DNA of 64,000 nt, taken from Pegoplata infirma (taxonomy: Eukaryota; Arthropoda; Insecta; Diptera; Anthomyiidae). Position numbers and translations under genes: made by a program. Where the stretch lies: the NCBI GenBank assembly GCA_963921195.1, contig OY992539.1, positions 43,382,657 through 43,446,656 on the forward strand, written 5' to 3'. This document shows positions 1-11,290 of this stretch, in pieces. The notes under the pieces are model-generated. The model made no database searches. It worked only from the letters and a program-made list of their open reading frames with translations, and had not been told where the DNA came from. Numbering within the stretch: position 1 is the stretch's first letter; the number at the start of each line of letters is the position of its first letter.

Positions 1-470
1 ACAAACAGAACAAAAACATTGTAAGAGGACACTTGACACAGTCTAAAATTATTGTCTAAAATAAATTTATATGTGCTTGTGTCTGTGTGTATGTGAAACG
101 CTTTGCTCAGCACAGCTCATATGCATCTATGTCGCGCGTATTATGATTCACTTTATATAGTTTTTTTGTAGTTTTAGATGTGTTTGTGTTCAAAAACTAC
201 ATACATATGTGTGTGTTTGTGTGTAGCTATGTGGTGGTTGTGTAAACACAAAAGAGCTTTTGTGTTATGCTCAACTAAACTTTGCTTACCCATTAGCAAA
301 CTTTGTATGTATGTAGTCATGCATGAATATGTATGAATACAAAAGTGTGCAATATACTTATGTACTTGTATATATAAAAATTATATGTATGTGTGATAAA
401 ACACAAAAGCATAACATTGACAACACTATTGTTATGGCCATATATATGTATGTATGGATATATTTATGTA
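1..470. other. AT-rich simple-sequence DNA, no gene
   Basis: The stretch is rich in TG/TATG dinucleotide and short ATGTATGT-type repeats. No open reading frame or structured RNA is visible. It ends at the TA dinucleotide (469-470) used as target by the Tc1-like element that follows. Confidence 0.6.
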
Positions 471-2128
471 CAGCTGCGGTCAAAAAAATAGCACCAGGAT
501 AAAACAGAATTTTCTTCGTTGGTTTCTTTTTAACAATTTCAACTTATGTCACTGATAACGTGTCATAAGATACTTACAAGAGTGTGAAACAATATTACAT
601 ATGAAAAGGCTAATTTGGTTTTTTATTTATTAAAAATTTTCAGAGTTTTTAAAAAAACTTAAAAAAGACTCAGTCAAAAAAATAGCACCACAGTACTTTT
701 TGTATTAAAATTAAATTCTTAAATTTGAAAAACGAATGGATTATGAATTCAGCATTGTTGTAATATCTTTAAATATTAAAAAAAAAATTGTCGAGTGCTC
801 ATTGTTGACAATTACCTCTGTATAACGTTTTTGTACCGAATTCGCGAGATTTTTGGATCTTTAATTCGAAATTCAGTTCCAGAGTTGCTGAACAGCCACT
901 AAAGAGCTTTATTACAAGTAAGTTGTATTCGAGGCACTCCCTTCTCTATATCTGTCCATCAACTATCGATTTGGTCTAGATCTGGGGACTGACCAGGCCA
1001 TTCCATCACGTTTGCTTTCTTGTCCAGACCCAATTTTTTTGCCAATTTCCCGTCATGCTTTGGGTAATTGACGTGCTAAAAGACCTAAATTAGTGGCATT
1101 TGCTTAAAAACTTATTGCAACATTACTTTCTAGAGGATATAAACGTTAAGTGTTTATCCACGGTTGTCCTAGTCCAATATGTGAGCCATGGTCCAATATA
1201 TGAACCCCACTCCACAGTAGGAAAATATCCCCCACACCATAAGCACCATTTAAAGTTATTTTTATTTCGAATTTTGGATTGAATTCCGCGTTTTAGGGTC
1301 TTCTGACATAGGTATGTGATCCCATGTCTCCAAATAAAGCAACATTGGATTCATTTGCCCATAGATCATTGATCCACTTTTAAGCTGGTCATTCTGAGTT
1401 ACTGTTAGCAAACTTCAAAGGACTTGTAGCATGCTTAAGTGAGAGTAGGAGTACTTTTCCGAATCTACAAGCGTTAATGTTGTTATTTTGTAATCTTTGA
1501 CGAACATTTTCGCCATTTGCTGTTCTTTTTTAGCTCTGGAGCTGCCGTAAATGGGTCTTTCTTCCATTGTCTTTACAAACACATAACCACTTATGGTGAC
1601 AAACGTCGCTTGTGACCAAGTTTTTCAAGCTCTAAAGTTAATTTTGATGAATTTCCAATCATTTTATTAGCGCATCCAACCAATTTTCCTTTTTCAGAAT
1701 ATGGTTTATGTTCAGAAATCATATATTTTACAAAAGAACGTTTTTGAGGAGTGTAATTCTTTCCACGTCATATTTTTATGAAAATAAATATGAAATTTTG
1801 TAATGAATTAAATATTTTATAAATAAAAACTATCTTCCTTTAGTATTAAACACTTTTATTTTAATAATTAAAATATTTTTAATTTTTTTTAAAGAAATTT
1901 TGTAATTCGGTGCTATTTTATTGACTGCACTGATTCTGAGTTTTTTTAAAATATCGATCATTAAAAAAGAACCGTCCACAATTTTTGCAAAAAGTAAAAA
2001 TATTTAAGGGGTTTAGACTTAGTATAAGAGTATTGCATATTTACTTTAAACGAATACGCACATAATATTTTGTTTTAATTGAATGAATAGAGATTTTGTC
2101 ATTGGTGCTATTTTTTTGACCGGCACTG
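471..2128 (-). mobile_element. Tc1/mariner-superfamily transposon with IR/DR ends, decayed
   Basis: A 1658-bp element is bounded by inverted ends carrying GTCAAAAAAATAGCACCA (outer copies near 479 and 2101-2119) and flanked by TA on both sides (469-470 and 2129-2130), the Tc1/mariner target. The same motif recurs about 200 bp inside each end (673-690 and, degenerate, 1911-1930). That gives the two-direct-repeats-per-inverted-repeat layout known from several Tc1-like families such as Minos and Sleeping Beauty. A decayed transposase lies between the inner repeats on the minus strand. The element is dead because the reading frame is broken, although both ends are still recognisable. Confidence 0.85.
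820..1760 (-). pseudogene. Tc1-like transposase remnant
   Basis: On the minus strand, broken frames still give Tc1 hallmarks. Near 1680-1640 the peptide GCANKMIGN is seen, from the DNA-binding/linker region. Near 1370-1310 a WANESN.ALFGD segment corresponds to the first catalytic D region (SDES.F..FG in relatives). Near 1240-1170 there is a VWG.FS..GVG-like segment. Near 1030-960 NVMEWPGQSPDLD is seen, the conserved MEWP.QSPDLNPIE motif before the last catalytic acid. Stops and frame changes separate these blocks, so no full protein can be made. Order and orientation fit one transposase of about 340 codons that filled the element. Confidence 0.8.
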
Positions 2129-2130
2129 TA

Positions 2131-2744
2131 TGTATGAATGGCTTTAAATTTGGACACTGTGTGGAACTTGAGTAGGAAAAAAAAAATTTTTTTCTAAAGA
2201 GGAAGGTCTTTCATAGGGCACCCACCGATTGTCCTGAAACTTACATATATGAAAGCGGGGAGGAAAATAAGAGTCACCTGTTTTTTCTTGGTTGCCCAAT
2301 CTCACATTATGCAAGTCAAAGGGGAGGTGAAAACCCTGACTTTTTGCGTTTTTTACGATTTTTCACATTTCTTCAAAAGAAACTATATGAATATGTTATA
2401 CAGATCGAAAGGTTTTTTTAAGGCCTATCCAACGGCGTATAGGTCGTTATCAAATTCGGCTTCGTTAAGTTCTTATTTTAAAAAATGTTAAATCGTTGGG
2501 GAAGTTTATATGGAGATGTACATACGTACGACCGCCAAAACCATACAAAATAATCTCTATTAAAAGCTTGAATCCACTATAAATCAATACACACTTTAAG
2601 GGAGTCACTAAACTCCCATCAAATTTGTTGGATCTGATAACATCACCCTAGATAATCTACAGAATGCAACGGACTATGAGACACTTTGTTGAGTTGAAGG
2701 TGGGTTGCACAAACCTAAATGAAAGCTAGCAAGTCCATGGCGGT
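2131..2744. other. No gene recognised
   Basis: An AT-rich stretch between the Tc1-like element and the first non-LTR fragment. The 80-codon frame starting at 2249 has no recognisable motif and no support. No terminal repeats were found. Confidence 0.4.
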
Positions 2745-4032
2745 CAGTTAGGTTAGATCAACACACCTAGACCCTGATGTCCATTGTAATACCACGGGAA
2801 TGCAATAGGTTTCCCTACTGGTCGCTACCGCTAAACTAATTTGAGCTTGTTATGAAACTCCTAAGATATTGAATTTTGTCATCTGACAAATTAGAAAGGT
2901 CGTGCAGCTCCCTAGATCCAAGTCTCTGACAAGAAAGTGTCGGGCAAAGGGAGGTGAAGTGTTCGATAATTTCCAACTCCTATTCGTTCATGCAATTTCG
3001 GCAAAAGTCATTTGACGGCACATTTAACCTATAAGACAGTGTTCAGTAATTACAGCAACCAGTGTCGAAATATCTCCTATTGGAAGCGATATCAGCTCAC
3101 TTGTGTGCTTCTGATTAAGACAAGACAAGACCAGATCTATCTGATTTGTCTCCGTCGCGGAACAAAGCCGTGGATTTTGCTTGCAAGTCTCTAGAGGCAT
3201 ACCTACACATTCCAGTTTTGTTGAAACCTGTAAGGTAGTTCCCAGCCTTGCAAGCTCATCGGTTTTGCAGTTCTCTGGAATGGCTCTCCCCCCTGGAACT
3301 CAAATGAGTCGTATGTCAAACTGCTGGGTCATCCCATTTAAAGATCTGTGGCAGTTAAGTGCAGATCTTATTTTCAGAAACATTGACTTTAGGAACTTGA
3401 CCGTGGCTTGACTGTCAGAATTGATGTTTAGTTTATTGCCAGCACCTCTGCCTGCAATGATCTGGCAATCTTCGAGCCAGGCTCAATCCAATCTCTTCAG
3501 AATAGACCCCAAAGCCCGTAGGCTAGTTGGTAGCGTGCTAGACTTTCAACATGGGGGTAGTGGGTTCCATTCCCACCAGAACCCTTGTTTTTTTTCGCTA
3601 GAACGAGACGACGGTAATTTTTACCAGTTCTCGGTTAGATTGAATTTATTAAAAATTTATCATGTGATCAAAACTATTATTATTTGAAGCCCACTTTTTC
3701 ATGCAGCATCGATCCACTTCCCGGAATTCTTCTCATCTAAGGTACCCTGAATGGTATCATAGTGGTAAAGTGGTGCTAAAAAAGGCTCATGGAGGAAGCA
3801 CAGTCCACATTTTGTGGTATTGTTATCTTCTTCCACATATGTGTTTTTAAGTCGAATTGCCGAAGTAGCCACATACTGTCTACCCAATATGTCCAATACT
3901 ATCAGGTGAAGAAGGATTTCTAATGAAGCAGTGGGTGCAGTATAAAGAGCACCGGTGATGCACATCGTCGCTATTCTCTGTACCTTCGTGATAAAGACTC
4001 AGTTACCTTTTATCTCTAAAGCATTGTACCGT
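2745..4032 (-). pseudogene. Truncated non-LTR retrotransposon copy (same family as 60-63 kb)
   Basis: This stretch aligns along its length with the minus-strand element at 60.2-61.5 kb. It has the same 3' end with GGTTAG-type repeats, the C-terminal zinc-knuckle region, the RNase H region and the end of the RT connection domain; for example MCITGAL, then ALEILLHL and LDILGRQY variants, lie at 3965-3850. It carries stops, small deletions and a SINE at 3518-3686. Homology stops near 4030, so the copy is 5'-truncated, the usual outcome of target-primed reverse transcription. It has no coding capacity. Confidence 0.85.
3518..3686 (+). mobile_element. tRNA-derived SINE inserted in the non-LTR copy
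   Basis: The 169-bp insert has an A-box-like TAGGCTAGTTGG at 3519-3530 and a B-box-like GGTTCCATTCC at 3563-3573, spaced as in a tRNA gene. An unrelated body and an AT-rich tail follow. It is flanked by the 6-bp direct repeat AAGCCC (3512-3517 and 3687-3692). The uninterrupted paralogue near 61065-61085 reads straight across with a single AAGCCC, so it is an empty site. A tRNA-derived head transcribed by RNA polymerase III, mobilised by a LINE, is the known biology of such elements. The tRNA of origin is not identified. Confidence 0.75.
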
Positions 4033-4199
4033 ACTCTGGAAAGGTAAATTAGTAAAGGATGAGAGAAAAAAAGATAAAGAGACTGAAAGGTGCATGTTAA
4101 GAATTTCTCAGTTGTTATCGTAAAGCTGAGAAAGTCAGGTAATAAAAGTCCGTGGTTCGTTTCCATTGACAGAATATAGAGCCCATTATCCGCATGCTA

Positions 4200-5190
4200 T
4201 CACTTGAGAACACTGAGCAACAACAGAATTAGTATTCTGTTGTGTCCTCATCCTCAAGGCAAACGGACACGTATTCCCCTATAACCCGGAACCCACAAGA
4301 GACAGACCCTGTCCTCACTTGAGACCTCAATGATTCTGCTCCTACACTCATGGATATTTTTAGATGGCGTGACTGGAGAATTCAGAGCCTCAACCGCAGT
4401 CTGAATGTCACTAGAGATACGGATTCTCATATCCCTCCATCTATTTTCAATTATCCAAGTCGCTAAGTGCAAAGTAGCAAATACTTTAATCTGAAATACT
4501 GTTGCCATTTTCCAGGACTAGCTGAGGTAATAGAACCGTCCGCATAGAAAGTGTCAGAGTAATTTCTGAGAAGTTTATCTTGATCAAACCAGTCTTTCCT
4601 TCTCAGAAAGTTTACAGTGAACTTTCTAAGGGCATTTCAAACTTCGGACAAAGTTCCGAAAGCCCAATAAACAGTTAACCGTGTACGAAACTCACCAGTC
4701 TTCCCTTCTCAGAAAGTTTACACTGAACTTTCTAAGGGCATGTCAAACTTCGGTCGAAGTTCCCAAAGCCCAATAAACAGGTATCCATGTCCTGCATTGC
4801 TGTGTTCATGCCATGACTTTTACGGAGTCTGCACAGAGATTTCATGGCTACCCCTTGTATAGTTAGATACAAGCAACAAAGCGTTAAGATCTGAGCCTAG
4901 TGCTGTGCTTATAGTACCTGAAATCCCTAAGCAAGCTCTTCTTTGTAGACCGTTCAGCAGAGCCCGAGTAGATTTCACCACCGTTCTCTGCCACCACACC
5001 ACAGCCGCATACGCCACAAAAGTTTTAATGACAGCTAGGTATATCAAGTACACCCCAGCAGGCCCTGGATCTCACGTCTTCCCAAAAGCTCTCCGATACT
5101 GCCAGAAAATACGGTGCATCCGGGATTCTTTTAGTTCAACATGTTTTGTTCACATTATTTTACACTATCCAGTGAAATGCAGCAGTTGAC
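4200..5190 (-). pseudogene. Second, divergent non-LTR polyprotein fragment (RT end plus RNase H)
   Basis: Reading the minus strand, 5053-4820 encodes IYLAVIKTFVAYAAVVWW followed by an LQRRACLGISG segment. It aligns with the IYTAVVRPILLYGIIVWW...VQRMASMCITG region of the 60-63 kb protein but is clearly more diverged. Downstream, 4508-4254 encodes an RNase H remnant with a SSDIQTAVEAL segment (usual YTDSQAAVKSL) and LLWVPGYRG (usual IWVPGHRD). The key aspartate and histidine of these motifs are changed. The order fits one minus-strand element of a related family. Frames are broken. Confidence 0.75.
4588..4789. repeat. Tandem duplication of about 100 bp
   Basis: Two adjacent near-identical units, about 4588-4684 and 4691-4789, both contain CTTCTCAGAAAGTTTACA and CCCAATAAACAG. 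They lie inside the diverged non-LTR fragment between the RT and RNase H parts. Confidence 0.8.
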
Positions 5191-5224
5191 ATTCGACACT
5201 TAAGGGTCCCAGGACCATGCTGGA

Positions 5225-5625
5225 AACTGAAGTTCTGATAAGCTTGAAATACTAGGATGTGTTAAGGTAAAAAAAAATATTAAAACTCGAGACAAATCTT
5301 GCCTAGACTGAATCAAAAGATGCACAGATATTTTTATTATGCTTCCGATAGAGGAATATTCAAGAGTGAGCCATGCTGAACGACAATTGGTATTAGCTAA
5401 TGACTTAAGAAGACTATGTATGAAGAAGGTGAAGAGCATCGCACACTATATCTGGCACTGTTCTTTGCTTTTCTGTTAGACATTTAAGTCTCTGGAATTC
5501 TTGTAATTTCATGATATACTGATCACTTAGATTTTAAATACCACATGACAGCTTCATAACAGTCCGGAATGCTAATTCCTCATGGTATTACAATAGACCT
5601 CAGATTTTATTTGTGCCCACTTACA
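5225..5625 (+). pseudogene. Plus-strand non-LTR 3' fragment (zinc-knuckle tail)
   Basis: On the plus strand, about 5370-5465 encodes HAERQLVLANDLRRLCMKK, then KSIAHYIWHC. This matches HAERLNVPSNDFCRSCMVEE...IEHFICHC of the intact protein; two cysteines of the knuckle survive and the first is lost. Near 5580-5615 the 3' untranslated motif GGTATTACAATAGACCTCAG matches the tail of the intact element. The fragment faces the opposite way from the two copies to its left, so it is a separate insertion or an inversion. Confidence 0.7.
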
Positions 5626-7544
5626 TCGATGAAAGCCTCTCTTAACTTTTTCAAAAGGACCTTCAAAAGACCAACTTCATTTAATTGAATGACAGTGTTA
5701 AAAAGGTAAGTGAAGGTATATTTACATGAAACCAACAATATGATGAATATATGAGCAAACCCTAAGCAGTGTCATTTAAATGTTGTTTTCTTTCACTTAA
5801 TGTTTCTTTGTTTTGTGTCGAGTTCGCGTTTTAAAGTTTGTTGTATGAAGCCGGAGGTTTAGGAAACCTTAAATATTTGTTACTTTTTTCATTATGTTTT
5901 TTATTTTGGCAACCTATACTAAAATCTAAGTGTTTGGGGACACATTATGAATACATGATGTGTTGAAAACCTGAATGGGTAACACCTTTAATATTGAAAT
6001 TTAAATAATGGATTTTTTTTTTTTTGAAATGAAAACCAATGAACATTTATGTATGACGTAGAAATAGTTTTGGAAAGAGTTAAGCAATAAAATGATACAA
6101 GATTTATGATATAATGAAATTTTAAAAGTAAAACACAACCAAAAATGGTGTTTTATATGAAGGATATGGATACGCCGATCCATTACCGGTCAGATAAGTT
6201 TCGGTACTTTGGAGGATATGACGCGAATGGATCATAGAATAATGAAAAGATTCGCAATGACTTCGAACGTGTTTAACTTGCACCACTAGCGGAAAAATTT
6301 TGAGGTATCACTATAGACTAAGAAGTCTATGCGAGATGTCAATGGAACACCGCCGCCCTAACCTAAGCTGCAAGCCAAATCAAGTCAACTAAAGAACACG
6401 TCATCGACTGGAAGCAACCAATCGGTTCTAATCTGGCAACTTGTACCTCTGATATGTCACAAAATAATGTCTTCAATCAAATTTATATAGAAAAATTCGA
6501 CTGACGGGAATTTTCTTTTTGTCTAACTTTCAGAATTGGTTTAGTTTTATCATATTTTCATATTCTGCTCGTTTAGTGTAATTTATATCATGCAATTAGT
6601 TAATGAAATTCAATCTATCGTTTACAGTTTAGAGAGTTAAACAACCATTGACAAACAAAAATATACCCAAGTTATGAAATAATTTTAAGTCTTTCAAGTC
6701 CCCCATCAACTGGTGCTACTCCATTATAATAATTAAAATTTCTATTAATTACATGTATTTGAAAATCTTCTAAAACTCTTGAAACTCCTTTAATGAAAAA
6801 TTTGTATTATTGGTTTATGACGTATTTTTTCTCCTAAAGTTTTTTTATATTGCTGTTGTGCCTTAAATGCTAACATTTGTATCTGTTGTGGAATATGCCC
6901 ACTATCAATTTTTTTTTTTTTTTTTTAAGTTCCTATTGTACATTTGAGTCTACGGCTGCTATTACATTTTGCAACCGAAGAGGATGTTAGTGTCAGTTAG
7001 GAAATCATCATTCTTTTTCATTTCAATTTTTTTTTTTCAGTTTTCTGTGTATTTTTTGCTTGCCTAGACAAGCAATTAAGATAAAAGCTTAAGAGTGCAG
7101 TGTAGAGTTTTCATGGTTTTATTTTCTTGGTGTTTTTGTAGGATAAAAATTGAATAAACTGAATGTTTTTTTTTTATGAAGCAAATAGAAATTAAACTAG
7201 TTTTAGTTTAGAAAACCTCTATTGTATTAAATGGGTATATATTTTTAATTTGATGATGACACAATTAAAGCGTTTGGCATCAAATTTATTGGTTTTAACT
7301 TCAGAACACAAATAATGAAATTTGGATGATCAAATTGATCAAAACCCTCATTACGTTGAAGAAATATATTTTATTTTCTTTCAGTGAATGAAATTTCTGC
7401 TCCAGCTACACAAATCCCGAGGGCTCTTTCGTAAAGCTTATGGCCTCGCACAATAATCTAATGCAATCTATTTATATATAAAACAGTTTAGTGACTGACT
7501 GATTCATCTTCGAACGGCTGCAACAATTGAAGCTAAGAGACTTT
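5626..7544. other. No gene recognised
   Basis: AT-rich noncoding DNA with several poly-T tracts (for example 6910-6927). The short frame at 6001-6183 is not supported. A TCTATTTATATATAAAAC sequence near 7467, followed by GAACGGCTG, resembles the 5' start of insect Helitron copies, but there is too little to call an element. Confidence 0.4.
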
Positions 7545-8362
7545 ACAGTTATTGTCAAAAAACCATTTTTTTGGGACTTTTTTCAATAAACCTTGTGTAA
7601 TTTAGAAAATTTTTAACCGGTTTTTTTATTGCTTTGATTAGAAGATGGAAAGGGCTTTCCGCGCTGAATCCGAATCTGGCCTTTAAAATGCTCTATAGCG
7701 TCAGGTATTTGAGATATTTAACATAAACTGATATATCAAAAACTTAATAAGATAGCGCAATTTCAAGGTCAAATTCGAATTCAGGATAAACGGCCTCTCA
7801 GTATGTTCGTTTATTTTTTATTTTTTTTGCGTGAGTTGTCCGAACGGCAATTTCATGCAAAATCTTAATTTTCTTTTTTAGTAAAATTATCACAACTCTG
7901 TCAATTATTATCCGATTTTTTCGGCATATAGCTCGTCGTATTCACAATTAAATTTTCTTTAAGAATACGTTTATAAATATAAATGTTGTTGAACGAACTA
8001 TAGCAGAAAAAAATCGATAAACTCAAAAAATTTTCAAAAAATAACAAAAAATTCTATATTGTTGAAAAAATCAATATATATCTTTCCTATATGTATAAAC
8101 CAATTCACACACATGAAAATCCCTATCTTTTTTCTATTCAAAACAGTTAAAAAATTGAAAATCGGTTGAAAAATGTTTAAGTTGCACGTGGTTTATTTAG
8201 TGAGAAAAGTCCCAAAAAAAACTGTTTTTTGACAATAACTTTAAAATTTGAGGGTGTCTGGAAACTTTGATGGGCATTTTTGTGATCTTTTCGATGAGGC
8301 CTACAATCTCACCTACCTCATTTCAATAGTTAATTCGATTTCGTTTTTTTGGTAGCACAGTG
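7545..8362. mobile_element. Deletion derivative of the CACTGTGCTAC foldback family
   Basis: The right arm and central spacer match the complete foldback at 30771-32068. The right terminus GTAGCACAGTG (8352-8362) is followed by TA. The left arm is reduced to about 120 bp and lacks its terminus. No coding sequence. Confidence 0.75.
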
Positions 8363-8699
8363 TAATTTTTGAAAATTAGACTTTCGGCAAAAATGGAAAT
8401 AATTCGGAACGTTTATACTTTTAATTTAGTATTGAGCTAAAAACTGCAGAATCTCGAAATTTTACATGTAAGATCATCCAGCAGAATTAGCACACACAAC
8501 AAGGAATCTTAAGATTTTTAGAAACTTAAAATTTTTTGCTCAAAAGGGTCTAAATGAAACAGAAAACGAAATGGAATGAGCGGGAAACAAAACGGACTGG
8601 AACAGGGAACGAAATGGAGTGATTTTTTTTTTCAATAAATAATTTTACCTAAAGTTTTTTTGACAATTTTTTTTTAGTTCTTTCTCATTTATTGACACT
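8363..8699. other. No gene recognised
   Basis: AT-rich spacer between the foldback derivative and the split non-LTR fragment, with a repeated AACGAAATGGA-type motif near 8563-8617. No frame or terminal repeat could be supported. Confidence 0.4.
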
Positions 8700-8745
8700 T
8701 TTTAGTTACAGCATTTGCACTCTGTGTTGAAAAGTGGCTGCATCG

Positions 8746-8784
8746 CACAGTGCGACATTTGGCCAATCTAGATGGACAAAAATC
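8746..8784 (+). other. Left recombination-signal-like terminus
   Basis: Heptamer CACAGTG at 8746-8752, 23-bp spacer at 8753-8775, and nonamer-like ACAAAAATC at 8776-8784. The heptamer equals the vertebrate consensus, and the nonamer differs by one base from ACAAAAACC. Confidence 0.8.
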
Positions 8785-10099
8785 GAAAAGTAAAAGTTGG
8801 CGAATTGTTATAATTTAAATGAATGTGACAGCAAACAATCCATATACTATGGAAATAATCATAATATGACGAAAAAAGTACTGTTTCATTTGATACAGAA
8901 GTTTAAAGTCACATCTTGTAATAGACTTTTGAGAAATAAAATATATTTTTGAGCACCATCCCAACTTCAAACACTAATAACTTTTTTTGTTTTTGGAGCT
9001 ATAAGTCCATTTTTTTTTAAATACAGCATTTTTAATCTAGTTTTTAAATCCGTGCTCATTTTTTAATTTAATCGAAAACTTATTGTTGTAATTTATTAAA
9101 AACAAAAATTAAAAATTAAAAAAAAAAATGGAAACTTCGTTGGAATTAAACTATAGTTTCCTCACGCTCCCTCACACGACCTATACATGTGGCAGGTGTT
9201 GGAATGTCTCTAGTAAGAGATTACACCATGTTTGCTGGCGATTTTTTGCGATTTATAGAGAACTTTAAAGTTTAGTGAACGTCTAAAATGGACTTTTTGC
9301 TTGATTTTTTTTTTAATTCCAGAGACATTTAGTTTTAAACTATAAGAAAAATACACTTATATTGCACATAAAATTGAATGATTATGTAAGAATACATTAT
9401 AATATAAAATTTAATGTGTTATTACACCAAACCCTTGTTTAACGGCATTACATTTTTTTAACGATGTTTAGTTTTTGTATAAAATTTGGGAAAATTGGAT
9501 AATTGTTAAATTCTTAGAATTCGCAATGTAATTAAAATAATGAAAACCAAATAACTTTAATTTTTTGGTTTGAAATTCTAAAATATGAGTGATACAAATC
9601 ACACGATCTCAATAAATTACTGTACTGCTATTTCTATTTTAATTTTAAAAAGTTGCAACGCGTTTGCTGTCAAGTTTTGTTAAATCTTTTTGTCTGTAAT
9701 AAATATATAAAACTGCAAATAGTGGGTTGACCACGTCCCTTTTTGTTACAGTATAGAGTTTATTTTACAATGTACATAAGTCAAAAAAATGAAATCTAGC
9801 CCAAGGTTGTCCAACACAGCTTAAATATCAGTTATAAAAAAGTGGGCTTACACCGCCCATCAATAATTATCTTTGAAGTTATTGTGTACAATTTTTTTTA
9901 CAAAATGGTACACAAATAATAATTTTTTTTACAAAATTTCATAAAAATTCATCAAATTATTTAAACAATTTCTTAAATAATAGTTAATTTCCCAAAAATG
10001 GGCGTGGCAATTGTTCGATTGTTCCAAATTTTGTTGTCAATATTAGTTATGTCCTACATTATTATCAAATCAAATTTCAAGCCAGGATCTTTTAAATTA

Positions 10100-10138
10100 G
10101 ATTTTTGTCCACCTAGATTGGCCAAATGTCACACTGTG
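10100..10138 (-). other. Right recombination-signal-like terminus
   Basis: Read on the minus strand: heptamer CACAGTG at 10138-10132, 23-bp spacer at 10131-10109, and ACAAAAATC at 10108-10100. The spacer differs from the left end at about two positions. Confidence 0.8.
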
Positions 10139-10951
10139 CATCGTTGAAATACAATGTTTTGCCTACAACCGCAGTCAACATTTATCCAATGTTCTGGAAA
10201 ACTAAAAAACAAACCGATGAGCTTGGAAGACAGGGCTCCTACTGAATCAGAATGTGTTGGTATGCCTCTAGAAACTTTCAAGCAAAGTCAACGGCTTTGT
10301 TTTGCGATAGAGGCTAATCAGAGATGGGCATATGGAAGGACATGTGAGACTATAAGACAGATTAGGCTTTCTCTTGATCGAAAGCGCACAAGTGAGCTTC
10401 CAAGAGGAAATATTTCGGCGGTGGTTGCTGTAATTTCCTGCCCTGTAGGAAAACACGGTAAGTTCCAGGCAGTTGCTGATTAGAGACACGTTTCAATGGA
10501 ATCTAGAAAGCTGCACGATCTTTTTGATTTGTCGAATGTCAAAATTCAATAAATTATGAGTTTTATGAGGATCTTATATTAGTTAAACGGCTGGGGCTAG
10601 TAGGGGAACTTTTTTACAGTATCGTGATATCATAACGGACCTTAGAGTCCATTTGTGCTACGTAAGTTGACCAGTTTTGGTACACTGAAAGAATTTTGTT
10701 CATTATGGCTATGAAAACGTACATTGATTCTATGAAACAAATCATTAGAAGTGAGCCAATGATGCCCTTCATAGAATCTATGAAACAAATTCATAGAAAC
10801 CAGATACCTATGAAAAATTTCATAGGCTATGGAAAAAAAATTTTATTGTTCAATTCTATTTTTTTTTATTTTATTATTTAATTTTTATTCACTTTATTAT
10901 TTTATTTTTATTTATTTACAATATTCTATTTTTAAAAATTTATTTATTTTC

Positions 10952-11022
10952 TGATCCCCACCGAGATTCGAACACAATACCAGTTGTTCGTGAAGCTTAG
11001 TCTCTAACCACTGAGCTAAAGT
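10952..11022 (-). other. tRNA-like sequence (Pol III promoter-like), left unit
   Basis: On the minus strand there is an A-box-like TAGCTCAGTGGTTAGAG at about 11018-11002 and a B-box-like GTTCGAATC at about 10973-10965, spaced as in a tRNA gene. T runs follow downstream. No seven-base-pair acceptor stem can be paired, so this is not a working tRNA gene. Confidence 0.6.
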
Positions 11023-11211
11023 ATATAAACAAGTTATAACACTTAAAATCAATTTTGTTTAATATGCTGCTTTAAAATATTATGCTCTGCCACAATGCTC
11101 TGCCAAAATCTGTGTGTATGTTTGTAGAAAACAGAATGTTTGTGTATTTGCAAAAAAAAAAATAACGAACATTACAAAACTAAGTGTTAGTCGGCGAGGT
11201 TTTCCTCCTTT

Positions 11212-11290
11212 GGTGGCGCTGATAGCTAAGGCGTCGATTATAAATTTCCCAGCCGGTAGGTCTTGGGTTCGAACCCCGCCTGGGCAGCAC
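11212..11290 (+). other. tRNA-like sequence (Pol III promoter-like), right unit
   Basis: A-box-like TAGCTAAGGCG at about 11223-11233 and B-box-like GGGTTCGAACCCC at about 11264-11276, then GGGCAGCA and a long T run from 11293. The TAAGGCG end of the A box recalls Leu/Ser tRNAs. The T arm pairs but an acceptor stem is not evident, so it is a tRNA-derived module and not a tRNA gene. Confidence 0.6.

Larger units (their letters stand above)
8746..10138. mobile_element. Transib-like non-autonomous DNA transposon
   Basis: The 1393-bp element has near-perfect inverted ends starting CACAGTG and is flanked by the 5-bp direct repeat CATCG (8741-8745 and 10139-10143). Both ends have the heptamer CACAGTG, exactly 23 bp of spacer, then ACAAAAATC. 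Kapitonov and Jurka described Transib ends with this plan: heptamer, 23-bp spacer and A-rich nonamer, with 5-bp duplications. They argued that V(D)J recombination signals and the RAG1 core derive from such elements. No transposase is visible, so it must have been moved in trans. The target was a non-LTR fragment, and the intact copy at 60.9 kb is the matching unfilled site. Confidence 0.8.
8700..10660 (+). pseudogene. Non-LTR RNase H/tail fragment split by a Transib-like element
   Basis: The two pieces, about 8700-8745 and 10139-10660, join to give a plus-strand relative of the 60-63 kb protein. Around the junction the frame reads KVAASLKYNVLPTTAVNIY against EVADWLSCNVLSTTAVNIY of the intact copy. 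Further on come ECVGMPLETFKQSQRLCFA, NQRWAYGRTCET and a diverged 3' tail. Internal deletions removed the RNase H active-site strands between about 10195 and 10215. Removing 1393 bp plus one copy of CATCG restores codon-for-codon alignment, which fixes both the fragment and the insertion. Not functional. Confidence 0.85.

Noticed and set aside
7545..8362. CACAGTG at the right end of the foldback as a second Transib
   Set aside because: TA follows the end and the full copy at 30771 is TA-flanked; no 23-bp spacer plus nonamer follows the heptamer-like sequence.
10952..11290. Functional tRNA genes
   Set aside because: A and B boxes are present but acceptor stems do not pair and no CCA-proximal structure is credible; treated as tRNA-derived modules.
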